From positions 2,976,001-3,040,000 of the forward strand of contig CM035307.1 of assembly GCA_002900995.3 (NCBI GenBank): a DNA stretch of 64,000 nucleotides, given 5' to 3'. Positions 45,258 through 55,615 of this stretch are shown here, piece by piece. The notes beneath the pieces were generated by a model. It was given only the letters and a program-made list of their open reading frames with translations. It was not told where the DNA came from and did not search any database. This DNA is from Ganoderma boninense (taxonomy: Eukaryota > Basidiomycota > Agaricomycetes > Polyporales > Polyporaceae). Positions within the stretch are counted from its first letter, which is position 1; each line of letters opens with the position of its first letter. The position numbers were made by a program, and so were the translations under genes.

Positions 45258-47865
45258 GTGGTGACCACCCTCTTGGATGCTGTCACGAAATACGTTCTTT
45301 GTGCGGACGCGCCCACCACACCCTGTTTCCCCGCCCATCCACTAGCATCTAGGGTTCAGGTTCGCCATACCCTGCTATCTGTGTTACAGAAGCGGTCCGT
45401 GGTGGCTGCCCGCGTCCCACCAACCGGAATAGCACCCTCGATTCTTGCCACCGCCTCAACACGTTGCGTGTCTAGGAGCTCACGCTGCGCTCGGACAGAA
45501 CCGGGAGTTAAACCAGCATCCTCAGGTTGCAACCAGCGGCGCCCTCTTGCTCGATACATCGAAACGTTACCGAACCCCGAGGCGGAGTTGCCTAGTCGGG
45601 ATACCTGCGCCACTAAGACATTGCGGCGCATCCCTCTGTGGCGTGTCCCTGTGGAAGGGGGGGAGGCGCACGGTAAAAGTGACACTGACATCGCGGTGAT
45701 TGAGAGGTCGTCCGTCCACTTGTCGTAATGTGTTGTTGCACTCCCGCAGCACTGGCAGGAGCAGATATCGAAGAGCAGCGAGGGCATCACATCGCGCTTC
45801 CCAGCAGTCGAATATCCCGTTTTGCACTTCCCAACACGATCTGCGCTCCCCGCTCGTGTGGCTCCGACTCGGACGGGAGCCAATTTGGGGCTTGCGGCGG
45901 TCCCTGTGGGCCGCTGGCATAATTGGTGGCGGCATGCAGCAGCTCGGTGCCGCCGGGCATGATCGTGCTGGTGGTTTGATATTTATATTTGATACGCACA
46001 GGACAGAACCTTGGCCACAGCGCGAAGCTGAGAACGCCTCGCCGCAGTTCTCTTCGCTCGCGCGTGGGTCGGAGAAGCGGAGAAGGCTGGTTATCTCGTC
46101 CAGGAACCCCAGCTTCGTGCATGTTCAGTACCGCTTGAGGCTCGCAGGGAGCCCGAACGCCGAAGATACCCAGCCCTTGCCCCAGTGTCATGAGCACTGT
46201 CGGGGCCTTGCGACATATTCGCCATTTGTACGAGCTTCTGGACGTTATCTTGCGGCGCACGTCGTTGGAGATCAACGTGATGTACGTGTACGCTGAGCCA
46301 TTGGACACGGAGCGCGGGACACTCCCTCGTCCTACCGATCGGGCTGCACCTGCTCTCCGGATGATGAGCAACAGCATCAGCCGCTCTCCAGGAAGGTGGC
46401 GAGCCACGCAGCTATCTCTATACCACCCGCGGGCAAAGTTCGCGCAGGAGACCCACTTGGGCCGTGAAAGCCTCCACGGTATAGTATCCTGACGCGCAAG
46501 GCAGGACAGAGCATAACGTCATGCGGCCTGCGCCCCCCACTCGACACCTAGCCAAGCGCAACTTCTAAATATTAATGTTTCCGGTCGTGATCTGCAATGT
46601 GCATCGCAGTTCGAGTCGGCCTCGACAGGCTGCCGAAGGTTCTGGCAATTCATCATTGCACCGGCCGTCGGGGCTGCGGAAATGTATTGCCTGAACCGTA
46701 CCGCCGTTGGAGCGACGAGCACAGAAAACACGTCGTAACATGTCCGCCGTGCGAGCTCGCTCCACGCGCGCGTACCTACGTACGCCGAGCATGGGTGGAA
46801 TTCGAGTTGAGGCGCTTCTTGCCGGAATTCGGTGCGGCGAGGGGCCCGGCATGAGCTTAATGGATCTGCTCACGCGACTGTTCTCCCGAATGCCTACACG
46901 TACACATCTAGAGCTTTCGATGTGAAGTGGTTTGGGCAGAGAAGGTGCCAGGATTGCGTCGAGGGATCGATTGTCCCCGGGATTCCTCGAGTTGTGGGTG
47001 CCGTGGGGCGTGTGGAACGTGGTGGGCGTATCGGGGGCGCAAACCTCACAGATGACAGAGCATCCCGTCCATGCGTACGCCGGGGGCGGCGTGTGGGGGA
47101 GGATGGGAGAGACCCTAACACGCTGCGCGATGTCGGGCGGGCATGTGTGTCAGAATTCTATGTGGTCTAAAGGGTGCGGAAGCATAGCGGGTCAAATGTT
47201 TCTGGGATCTAAACCCGAGATATGTCAGAGGGTCATCCCTGAGTCATCCACTGCCGGCGGGGGAAGGGGCATCGGTCTAGGGGAGAGAGCGCAAGAACAC
47301 ATGCCAGGCCACATCGTCATTGGTTTGATATGGTTGTAACACAGGTGGAGTACGATAAAATATGTGGCCCGGCAGCTGATAGCAGCTGACCTACGAAGAG
47401 TTCAGCGACCAGGTACCTGTTTGTGGCCAAGTGATCGGCAAAGACGCAGGAGAAAAATGTGAGCCTCGTGTCGGGGTGGACAGTAGACTGCTGGGAAAGC
47501 AACAGGCAATGCACGACTGGCTCGAAACGACTGCAACTTCATTGATGCAACGTGGCGAGGGACCAAGAGGGACGCCCAGTCGAGGAGAGGGTCCATTTGT
47601 ACAGGCTGAGAACGTATCGGTTTGGCTGTGTGGCGATGCCGGTTTGTACGTACGCAGCGCCCCGGAATCACGACCGTCCCGTGAGTCTGGCGAACCTTGG
47701 CCTCGGGTTGCTTGGATTATTTGAGTGAAGTTGCCGACCCGAACAGCCGGTGTGCTCGTTTCGAGGCGAAAGACTCCTCGGGCTGTAGCGCGCGCTTCTC
47801 GGGCGCCGAAACGAACAAAGGTGATTCCCAGAGGTATAGCAGTCGGAAGTCAAGCTAGTCAAGTG
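45258..47865. other. Gene-poor region
   Basis: About 2.6 kb (3.6 kb up to the next confident gene) with only frames that overlap on both strands. A minus-strand frame at 45787-46407 (206 codons) and a plus-strand frame at 45700-46296 mirror each other. Neither shows a domain, signal peptide or splice pattern. No terminal repeats or transposase-like motifs were found. It may hold decayed coding sequence that I could not identify. Confidence 0.45.
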
Positions 47866-48102
47866 TCAAGTCCACGAGGTGATGCCTGTTAGGTCGTCAA
47901 CAAAATGCAGATCAAAAATTTTCTGGACAATGGTTGAGTGGGTAAGGGAAGGACTCGGAGAACAAATATAACGTAGGGCGCTGACCTTCGTAGAGCCACC
48001 ATAAGGGGAGTCGATTGAGAGCGGGCAGAAAGAACCACCTAGAGGGACACCGGTCTTGGCTCGGAGGGACCTTGATGACGATGCAGTGCGAGGCTCGGCC
48101 AT
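47866..48102 (-). CDS. Possible small two-exon protein
   Basis: From the ATG at 48102 an exon reads 'MAEPRTASSSRSLRAKTGVP' and continues to 'SPYGGSTK'. A 64-nt GTCAGC...CAG intron can then be removed in phase, giving 'KIFDLHFVDDLTGITSWT' before a stop. The result is a product of about 57 residues with a more balanced composition than other frames nearby. There is no signal peptide, membrane segment or known domain. It could also be chance, because the frame stays open across the intron too. Confidence 0.25.
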   Translation of the reverse strand: MAEPRTASSSRSLRAKTGVPLGGSFCPLSIDSPYGGSTKVSALRYICSPSPSLTHSTIVQKIFDLHFVDDLTGITSWT

Positions 48103-48901
48103 ATAGTGCAAATATTAATGTGGCGGAGGCCAAATATGTTGCAGCGGCCGACGGCCATGCCGGATGCGGAGAGGCGGGTGGAGCACTGTGACAAAAAGAT
48201 GGCGCTGGACACTGAGGGAGGAGCCCGTCACGCCTGCACGCAGCCTCGTGTCGACAGAAGGGGGTAGAAGGGTGGTTACTTTGGAGAATGAAAGAGGGAA
48301 ATTGCGTGAGAGCTGGGCAAGGAAATAGGACGGTGTGGACAGAAAGAGCTAGAACGAGGGGGATGGCGCAGAGAGTAGGGTCCGAAGACGTGGCGCACAG
48401 CTGTCGGAGGACGGGCGCAGCATATTGGAGAATCAGGTAGGGCCAAACAAGATGCCGAGACCCGTGAAACGACATAGGAAAGAGCACTGTGAGCAGAAGA
48501 AGCTGGGGTTGCGGGGGAAGATGGCCTAAGGCGCACTGGTCACCGACGCTCAGCGCGGCATGAATGGTAGCCGAAGGAGGCAAGTAGCAGCGTGCCGGTG
48601 GGGTCCTTGGAGCGCACTAACAGAAAAAACGAGGCTGTCGGGGACGGAGGAGCGGGGGGCACTGCGAGAGACCGGGGGTCGGAGACAAGACGTCGTCAGC
48701 GGAACAGGGCGCCCTCCCGCACAGGCGTCCCAGATCTGCACGATCCACGGGGATCTCGATCAGAATTACGTAGTGGGTCTCTGCTGCCCCGCGTCTCCAA
48801 GTCCTTGCAGAGCATCTCCAGTCTCCTCCTCCCGCCCTATAAATCCACGCCCCACCAACCCGCCATGGCCTATCCCACTCCCCACCGCACACCAGTCCGC
48901 C
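48103..48901. other. Upstream region of the Ser/His/Tyr-rich gene
   Basis: Contains the TATA box listed separately. A hydrophobic minus-strand frame (47912-48583, 223 codons) overlaps it and is judged to be chance. An ATG at 48865, out of frame with the main start at 48902, begins a frame that overlaps the gene and could act as an upstream ORF. Confidence 0.4.
48837..48844 (+). promoter_or_regulatory. TATA box of the Ser/His/Tyr-rich gene
   Basis: CTATAAAT after a CT-rich stretch, about 60 bases before the ATG at 48902. Transcription starting near 48870 would give a leader of about 30 nt and would skip the upstream out-of-frame ATG at 48865. The TATA match and spacing are good. Confidence 0.6.
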
Positions 48902-49665
48902 ATGGCCACCTACTACTACCCCGCCCAATCTGCCCACAGCGCCCGCCAGCGGTCCTACTCCCACTCCTACCACCCCTCGCCCGGCAGCCACTCTGCTCAT
49001 GTCGCCTACCCAGCTAGCTACTCCTCGCGTCACAGCTCTCCTCGTCACCACTCCACCGCATATGCTCAGCAGCCCGCGTACTACGCTGCCCCCCAGCACC
49101 TCACCCCGGCCTACCAATACGGCGATTCTAGCCGCCATCGTAGCCACCACGGACATGCGCGCACCGGCTCCGGGGGCGCCGTCTACTACGCATCATCCGC
49201 CCCCACACACCATCACAGCTCCTCTCACTCCAGCCCCGCTCGCCGTGCTGGCACAGTACACTACCCATCCAGCCGCCGCTCCTCCTCTTCACACCACCAC
49301 TCCAACCCGAAGCGTTCACAGTCGGTACCGCGACAGACCGTCCGTATCGCAGCCGACTCTGGGAACCGCCTTCGTCGCGTAAGCACACAACCATCAACTT
49401 GTCCATTGCTTCCATGGCTGACCAAACGTATCCAGAGCGAGTCGCGCCCCGCGAGACCGTGACCCACAACGCCTCGCACTCACACCACCGTCGCGGCAGC
49501 TCCTCCAGCGAGCTCTCGCTGGGCGAGCGCATCCGTCGCATGTTTGGCTTCGGGAACCCGTCCCCAGGCTACCGCTACGGCGACCCACACCGCAGTCCGA
49601 TGTACAGGGACGCGCGCACTGGCCACCCCGTCGACTGGCGTGGTCGTCCCGTTTACCGCGTCTGA
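48902..49665 (+). CDS. Ser/His/Tyr-rich orphan with SLGERIRRMFGFG motif
   Basis: Exon 1 (48902-49378) starts 'MATYYYPAQSAHSARQRSYS' and is rich in Ser, His, Tyr and Ala. The second exon ends with a compact block: 'SSSELSLGERIRRMFGFGNP', 'YRYGDPHRSPMYRDARTGHP' and 'VDWRGRPVYRV'. The Arg-rich amphipathic LGERIRRMFG block and the Tyr-Arg-Val ending look conserved, and I believe such C-termini recur in basidiomycete hypothetical proteins. No function can be given. The intron from GTAAGC at 49379 to a CAG near 49435 does not keep phase between the two parts (off by one), so either the splice sites or a base is wrong. It has its own TATA box. Confidence 0.6.
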
Positions 49666-50508
49666 ACCTGAAGCTTGCAGCTTCGGGCTTCCACGAGTTT
49701 GAACTAGCGCCAAGCGCGCAGAAGTTCCTCCATGATTTCAAAGAACCGCACTGTCCCCGCTTTCAAGTCTCCTTCTATAACAGCGATCGCTTTATGCTCT
49801 TCGACCACCGCCGCTGCTGGTTTTCCCGCCCGTCTCGAGCGGGCTTGACGACGGTCACACGGTCCCTTCGTTCTCCATTCATCTCCTCAAGGACCTCTTG
49901 CTTTGTTCCATCGCAATCGCGCTGCGCGTCCACTCCCACCTGCCTCGCAGCGTGATTGTTCTCTGTAATGTGTAGTCCTATACGACTACGACAACGTTTT
50001 TACTTACGATCGCTCTCACGCTCTCAAGCCTTGCTTTGTTTGTTTGTCCTCACTGCTACTAATGAATCATAGTTTACGCTCGAGTCCCCGCACGATGTCC
50101 TCGCAATATAGTGGATGTAATTATAATGATCTGCACGCCTATCTGATGGAGAATTCACGTCCCCTTATCGGAACTCAGAAATACATGAACGAAAACAGCA
50201 GAGTCACAGAAACAATATATTGCCCCACAACAGTCTACAACGTCAACAGAGTAGCGAGCATACTGACGGGGACACAACTACGTATAACGTACAGGCTCAG
50301 TCATACAGTACCTCAAAGCTGGGAAATCATAGAAGGGAAACACAATCAGTTCATCCGGATGCGACGCGGCATACATGGACTTGAGACTTCAGTAGATAGC
50401 GAGCGTGAGCACTGACAGGTCGACATAGCTATCGCGAGAGAGTGGATCCACACAAGACCACGGTTCTGCGGCATCTGCGTTATCGCGAACACGACTCAGG
50501 CATTCTTC
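49666..50508. other. Intergenic between convergent genes
   Basis: Pyrimidine-rich 3' flank of the orphan gene and 3' flank of the first GTPase gene. A 123-codon frame at 50044-50415 has no recognisable features. Confidence 0.45.
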
Positions 50509-53500
50509 TCAACCAGAGTTGTGAACTTGTAACCAACGCTCAACCTCTGCCTTGCAATTGATCAGCGTTGCCCGAGCATCGCAGCGCGCCTTGATGTTGT
50601 AGTCGCTTTCTAAAGGGCACTCCCAGAGTACTGCCATGTGGATCTCGACCTGTAACCCCCGTAAATTTTAAAATTAGCCATCTACTAGCGGCGCTGCATG
50701 ACATAGCATCAAAAGCGCAGCGTACGTTCTTCGCAATCTTCTCCAGGTGTTCGTCGAGTGCATCCCTTACGCTCTGGATGGTTTCCGCGAGGTGCTGCTT
50801 GAGCGCGGCCGCCGCACCAACAAACATGACGTCTTTCTTGCTTTCGAGGAGGTCGTGGAAAAGTTTCTGCAGCGGTGGGATGGCAGGTGAGAAGACAGGT
50901 CATGGTGAGCGAGGGTTGAATGGTACGAGGTCAGCCCGAGCTTATAAATGCTCACCCTCTGCAGCTTGAACATCCCCGGCTTTCTTTCTATCAGCTGCAC
51001 CCGCTGGTAGATGTCAGTCAAATTCGACTGTACGAAGGGTACCATGAGGCGCGTAACAAGCTTAAGACATTCGTGCCACATCTCTTGAATGGCCGCTCTA
51101 ACGTCAGGCAACATGGAGAGGGCGACCGTCTTCGCAGAGTCCTGCAGATCTTTTGCGCGTGACCGCAGATATTCGGGGACAGATGCGGCGAGCTCGCTGA
51201 GGAGGGGATCGAGGATAGCATCCACCAATTTGTCCTCAAGGGAGGACATGTGTCGAGGCCCGAACGTCCGTGACCACGAAGCTGCAATGCGTCGTGTGAA
51301 GGGTAACGTGAGCTCTGCGTTCAGGTCTCTCTTGAATATTCCAAGGCGGCGCAGGGCTGTCAGTCTAGGTGAGATTGGCACTGTATTTCACGCGGAGAGA
51401 ATGGACTCACTGGCCCTGTACGTGTTCCAGTGCATCTCAGCAGCGAACTTGTCAGAAATCCCCAAAACTGCGCTCGCTGCCTGGAACAATGTCGCGATTC
51501 AACCTGATGATGCAGAATACCACCGCGAAAAAGCTAACCAGAGTTGCGCTATCACGACATCTCTGTTCCAAGCGCGATGTCGCCGCCTTTTGCAGTTCGA
51601 GGCAGATCTTGTCCGAGACGGCTTCGAAACTCTGGAACAGAGGAAAGGAGCGTAAGTAAACGCCATTGAATGGGCTCTCTCAAATTTGCACTCACCTTCG
51701 TCAGCCGAGAAGCAATGCTGAGAGGCTGAAGCCTGTAGGATGCCGCCCTGACAGCCCTGACAGTCAAGCCTTGCCTGGAAAACAAGTCCAGCGACAAAAT
51801 CCTTGATTTCCATCTAAGCTGGAGTTTTTCACGATCTGCGGCGGTGACCCCTGGTGTTCCCTTAATGAACTCGGAAAGGGCTGCCAAGAGGCTACTAAGC
51901 TGCACAAAAAGGGCGTGTGAAGCCTGTTCTCGTGCCGGGATAGTCATATCAAAGATCCAGCGACATAATGCAGGGATCTCTGTTTCCTCTGCATTAGAAA
52001 AGCACAGCGGGCGAGTATCACCATCCAGTGTCTTCCCTAATATTCCAAAGGTTACCCTACAACACGCTATATTTGTAGCATTGCGCATAACGTACCGATA
52101 ATACGCATATAATCACGAGCGGAGCAAGTGAATACTGGAAGGTTATGGTCATCATCTACTATAGAATTAGAAACCTGAAAGTTAGCTTTTGACATTCAAG
52201 AAAGTGACGGGTAGAGAGATCAGTACTCTTCGTGCTACCCTTCAGTGTGTCCTCTGTAATCCCTTCAATGAGGAGACTGTCCCGTACGCATCAAACAAAG
52301 CGGCGACATACCATCGAAGTCATCGAGACCGAGTTTGAAATCTGCCTGGAGGATCCTCTTCGACCACTGCTCAAATGTATGTTAGACAAAATCTAGTCAA
52401 TGACGTAGGTCAAAAATCCTCACCTTTGACCGATATGTTGCCAGCAGTCCATTCCTCCTCACCTTGAAATGTTCCAAACGCTCCATGATGTGACGGAAAT
52501 CCCATACCTCGCCATTGAACTCATCGCTGGTCTCCTGTGCTCGAGTCGATATTATTGCACTGCTCAAAGAGGTAGAAGCCCTTGGTCTCTTCTCAGCCCT
52601 GTTGAGGAAGGAGTCGGAGACCTCCAACTGTCGCTTTGATGGAAGACTGATTTGGAGATCATTAGCCGGTCTACGTCCATTTGCTCCAGCAGGTGCTTGC
52701 CAACAGCCTTATTTTGACCCTGATTAGCCCGAAGCCTATTCGCAGGCCCCATAGTTGACTCACCTTCGTTGAGGCGAGCTTTGCACATCTCAATCTCGCG
52801 GTCTAAGTCAGTTAGCTCTGTACACTTCCCTAAGACTGCTTTGAGCCCTGGTTCCTTGACCACCTCGTGGGGCACGATATCATCACATTTTGTGACTGTC
52901 TTTAACATTAGCAGACAAAGTTAGTGACTACTGACAGAGGAGCACGCACCAACAAAAGTTATGGCATCTGGAGAATATCTACGGAAGGTAAAGTATTAAA
53001 GGGGGCACGTAGAAATGCAGATTTGCATTGAGCTTACTTGCCGTCTAGACAAATGGTGTTAGGAATTTGAATCAGTAAGTGACAGCAACATAGAAGCAAT
53101 AACTTGAAAATACATACCGAGCTTCAGTTGTGTACGAAACGCTTCTCCACACAGATCTAGAGACAGATTACTGATATGCAAGTACACACAATGTCAAGTC
53201 ACACTGACCTCGGGCAACCTTTGAACTCACTGCCCTAGTCATAGGTGATACAACAAAGAAGCGGTTTGCACGCATCAAATAGTGCTCGGTAATCTTGCAG
53301 CGGGCGGCATTGCTATCAGCAGTGCCAGGCAGATCGACCAAGACAGCTCCAGAGGACAGCACTTGTGACCGATACCGAATTTGCACCTTGCGTATCAGTG
53401 GCCAAGATGACCCCGTTGACGGATCATCTTGTGGATCGAGATACCGGGAAAGTTCGTTTGTGAATTTCTGTGGCTCAGAATTGTCAACTGAAATACGCGC

Positions 53501-54521
53501 AGTGTGGCCTAGCATCAGTGACATGGCTTCATTGGAATATTAGTACAGCATCATCCCTGAGCTTTATTATGCTCACTGGTGTTACATCTCAATAGCTGGT
53601 CTGCAGACGTGGTAGTCAACATACCCTCGCTAACAGAGGGATAAACAGCATAGATCTGTCAAGGTGTTAGACAGTGGTGCACACGCCAAGCCCGGCCACA
53701 GTGGTTCAGCATACTTTTCTCCCATGCCACTGCTTCTTCGTCTGCCATGTCATGGCGATTTTTTACTTGGCCATCTGCGGTATCTTTGAGGTCCAAAAGA
53801 AGATGCTCGACCTCATCCTTCCATTCCGATAGGGTCAAGTACTCAATCTCAGCTTCGATCGTGTTCCTGGTGTTGTAACGTATTTCCGTCACAACCGCAG
53901 TACATGCTGCAGCATATCTCAGTCCAATTCCTAACTCAACGCCATCGTAGGGAAAATGCTCAGACATACCAGCCATCCCGCTAGTGCGAACAATGTTCTC
54001 TGTGCTGCCACCGTGAGTAACCCTGTCACATTCATAGCACAGAAACGCACCTCCTAGAAGAGCATTGATCAAAGAAGACTTTCCCGCGCCGGTCTCTGTT
54101 GCGACGGTGTTCATGAGATGAAATTGAGCATCGCATGCGGGAGTCACGGTACACCACTGAGCTGGAAACATACCCCCGCAGAACGCCAGGACTGTCTCGG
54201 CCGGCCGTCCCTTGGAGCGCAAGCTACAGACGAGTCTTCAATGGTAATGAATTAGTGCGACCCAACTGGAGGACATCACCTGTGTATATCTTGAACCAGA
54301 CGTTTTCTGAGGTCACAGCCTGCGGGGATCGTCTCCAGAACTTTGGATATCTCCTCCGTGATCTGCAAAGCCCTGCATCTTGCAGCATCCGCGCGTTGAA
54401 GGCGAATGTTCGTGATAAAGCCGGTGGTCGTGTCTCCAGTCTAGTGGCGAGATAGAGTAGGTCAGCATGATCGTTGTCCAAGGGCACCTAGACTCGAAGA
54501 GGCCGGGCCTACATTTGCCAT
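50509..54521 (-). CDS. Dynamin-type nuclear GTPase, SLIP-GC-like (copy 1)
   Basis: Many short exons start with 'MAN' at 54521 and 'TGDTTTGFITNIRLQ'. Motifs in order: 'VLAFCGETGAGKSSLINALL' (G1, GETGAGKS), 'NIVRTSGMAACTAVVTEI' (G2 region), 'EYLTLSEWKDEVEHLLLDL', 'LSSGAVLVDLPGTADSNAAR' (G3, DLPG), 'RFFVVSPMTRAV', 'AITFVVTKCDDIVPHEVV' (G4, TKCD), then helical stalk-like sequence to 'MAVLWECPLESDYNIKA'. This is the P-loop GTPase layout annotated in fungi as nuclear GTPase SLIP-GC. It is a tandem paralogue of the gene at 55616-60468, which ends in the comparable 'VEISIAVLWEGVRDDPEQV'. GTP binding looks intact. Its cellular role is unknown; the human relative protects against AID damage in B cells, which has no fungal counterpart. 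Exact exon limits in 51700-53650 are uncertain. Confidence 0.82.
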
Positions 54522-55615
54522 GAGGGAGAGAGGTAAGGCTGTCGTGTTCTGGGAGGAGGTAGAGATGCATTCGTGTCATTTATAAGTCCCTGGGGGATTT
54601 AGGGAGTCGGAGTCGGAGGAATGGGCTTGGGAGAACCTCGATGGTCCGGGCTACATGATGCAGCTGACTGCCATCGACAGGGTCCGACGCGAGTTCAAGT
54701 CTCCTCCTCGGAAACGGAGTTCGAGAGCTGCCAGCGAGGGAAGCCTCGTGGTTGGTTTGGATGAACCGTCTTCGCTCGGATAAACGATGTTATAGAGTGC
54801 CTGCAGCATGTTCTGGCACAGAGGAGATCGCTGTCAAAACACACCTGCGGCAGGCGCCCGCCATAGCGCTGACTCTGCACCAATTTGAACCGATTGGATC
54901 GTGGATCGTCTCAGCACGAGGGCGAAGGTACATACTACATGTTGTATCGTTGTATCTTCACCCACTGTCAACTTCGAACTCCTCGGGTGTCCATGGACCC
55001 CCCGCCTCATGGAGGGTCTGAGAGCCTGCTGCAGTACGCCGAGTCTACCATCCCCTGTTCTTTTGCCCTTCAAGTTTAAGCCATCTGTCATACCACCGTC
55101 GCAGGTCCGGGCTTTATGATCATGCTATTCGGAAATTGATTGAACATCGACGCCGTATACGCTCATACGGAACTCGCAGACGGCGACTTCCCTGTCGGCC
55201 AGATCACGTACGACGCTTTGATGAGCCCATGTGAATACATCTACCACACAGATCCGTGACTTAGTAAGACTACACCTTAACAAGGTGATCGATGACTTCT
55301 CGAAAGCGAGCGGAAAACATAGCAGACGACTAGGACGAGAAGCTTCAGCAAACTTACGATCAGATGTGTACAGTATAGTACGATGCAGGTAAGATATCGA
55401 GCGCAGCAGGTACCGTGGACTACAATATTTACAGATCATTGTGGTGAACGTACGGCCGCTCAATCCTGAAGGCCGGTGCGCGCCGCACTACCAGTTTAGT
55501 AGAAAAGAAGAGGGATACGAGGTGTGCCATCAATCAGAGAGACGTAAGGTAGAAGGAAGGAAAAAGGGGAGTGCGGAGCAGGCACAAGGGGCACGAGCCT
55601 ATTCTTCGTTGACGT
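54522..55615. other. Spacer between the tandem GTPase genes
   Basis: About 1.1 kb with promoter-like sequence for copy 1 and the 3' flank of copy 2. No gene, terminal repeat or third gene copy was recognised. Confidence 0.45.

Noticed and set aside
45787..46407. 206-codon minus-strand frame
   Set aside because: Mirrored by an equally long plus-strand frame; neither resembles a known family.
47912..48583. 223-codon hydrophobic minus-strand frame
   Set aside because: No Met-initiated membrane topology or conserved motif; it lies across the promoter of a TATA-driven gene on the other strand.
54660..54730. Possible tRNA T-arm (GAGTTCAAGTCTC)
   Set aside because: The T stem pairs over only about three bases and no acceptor or anticodon arm can be folded around it.
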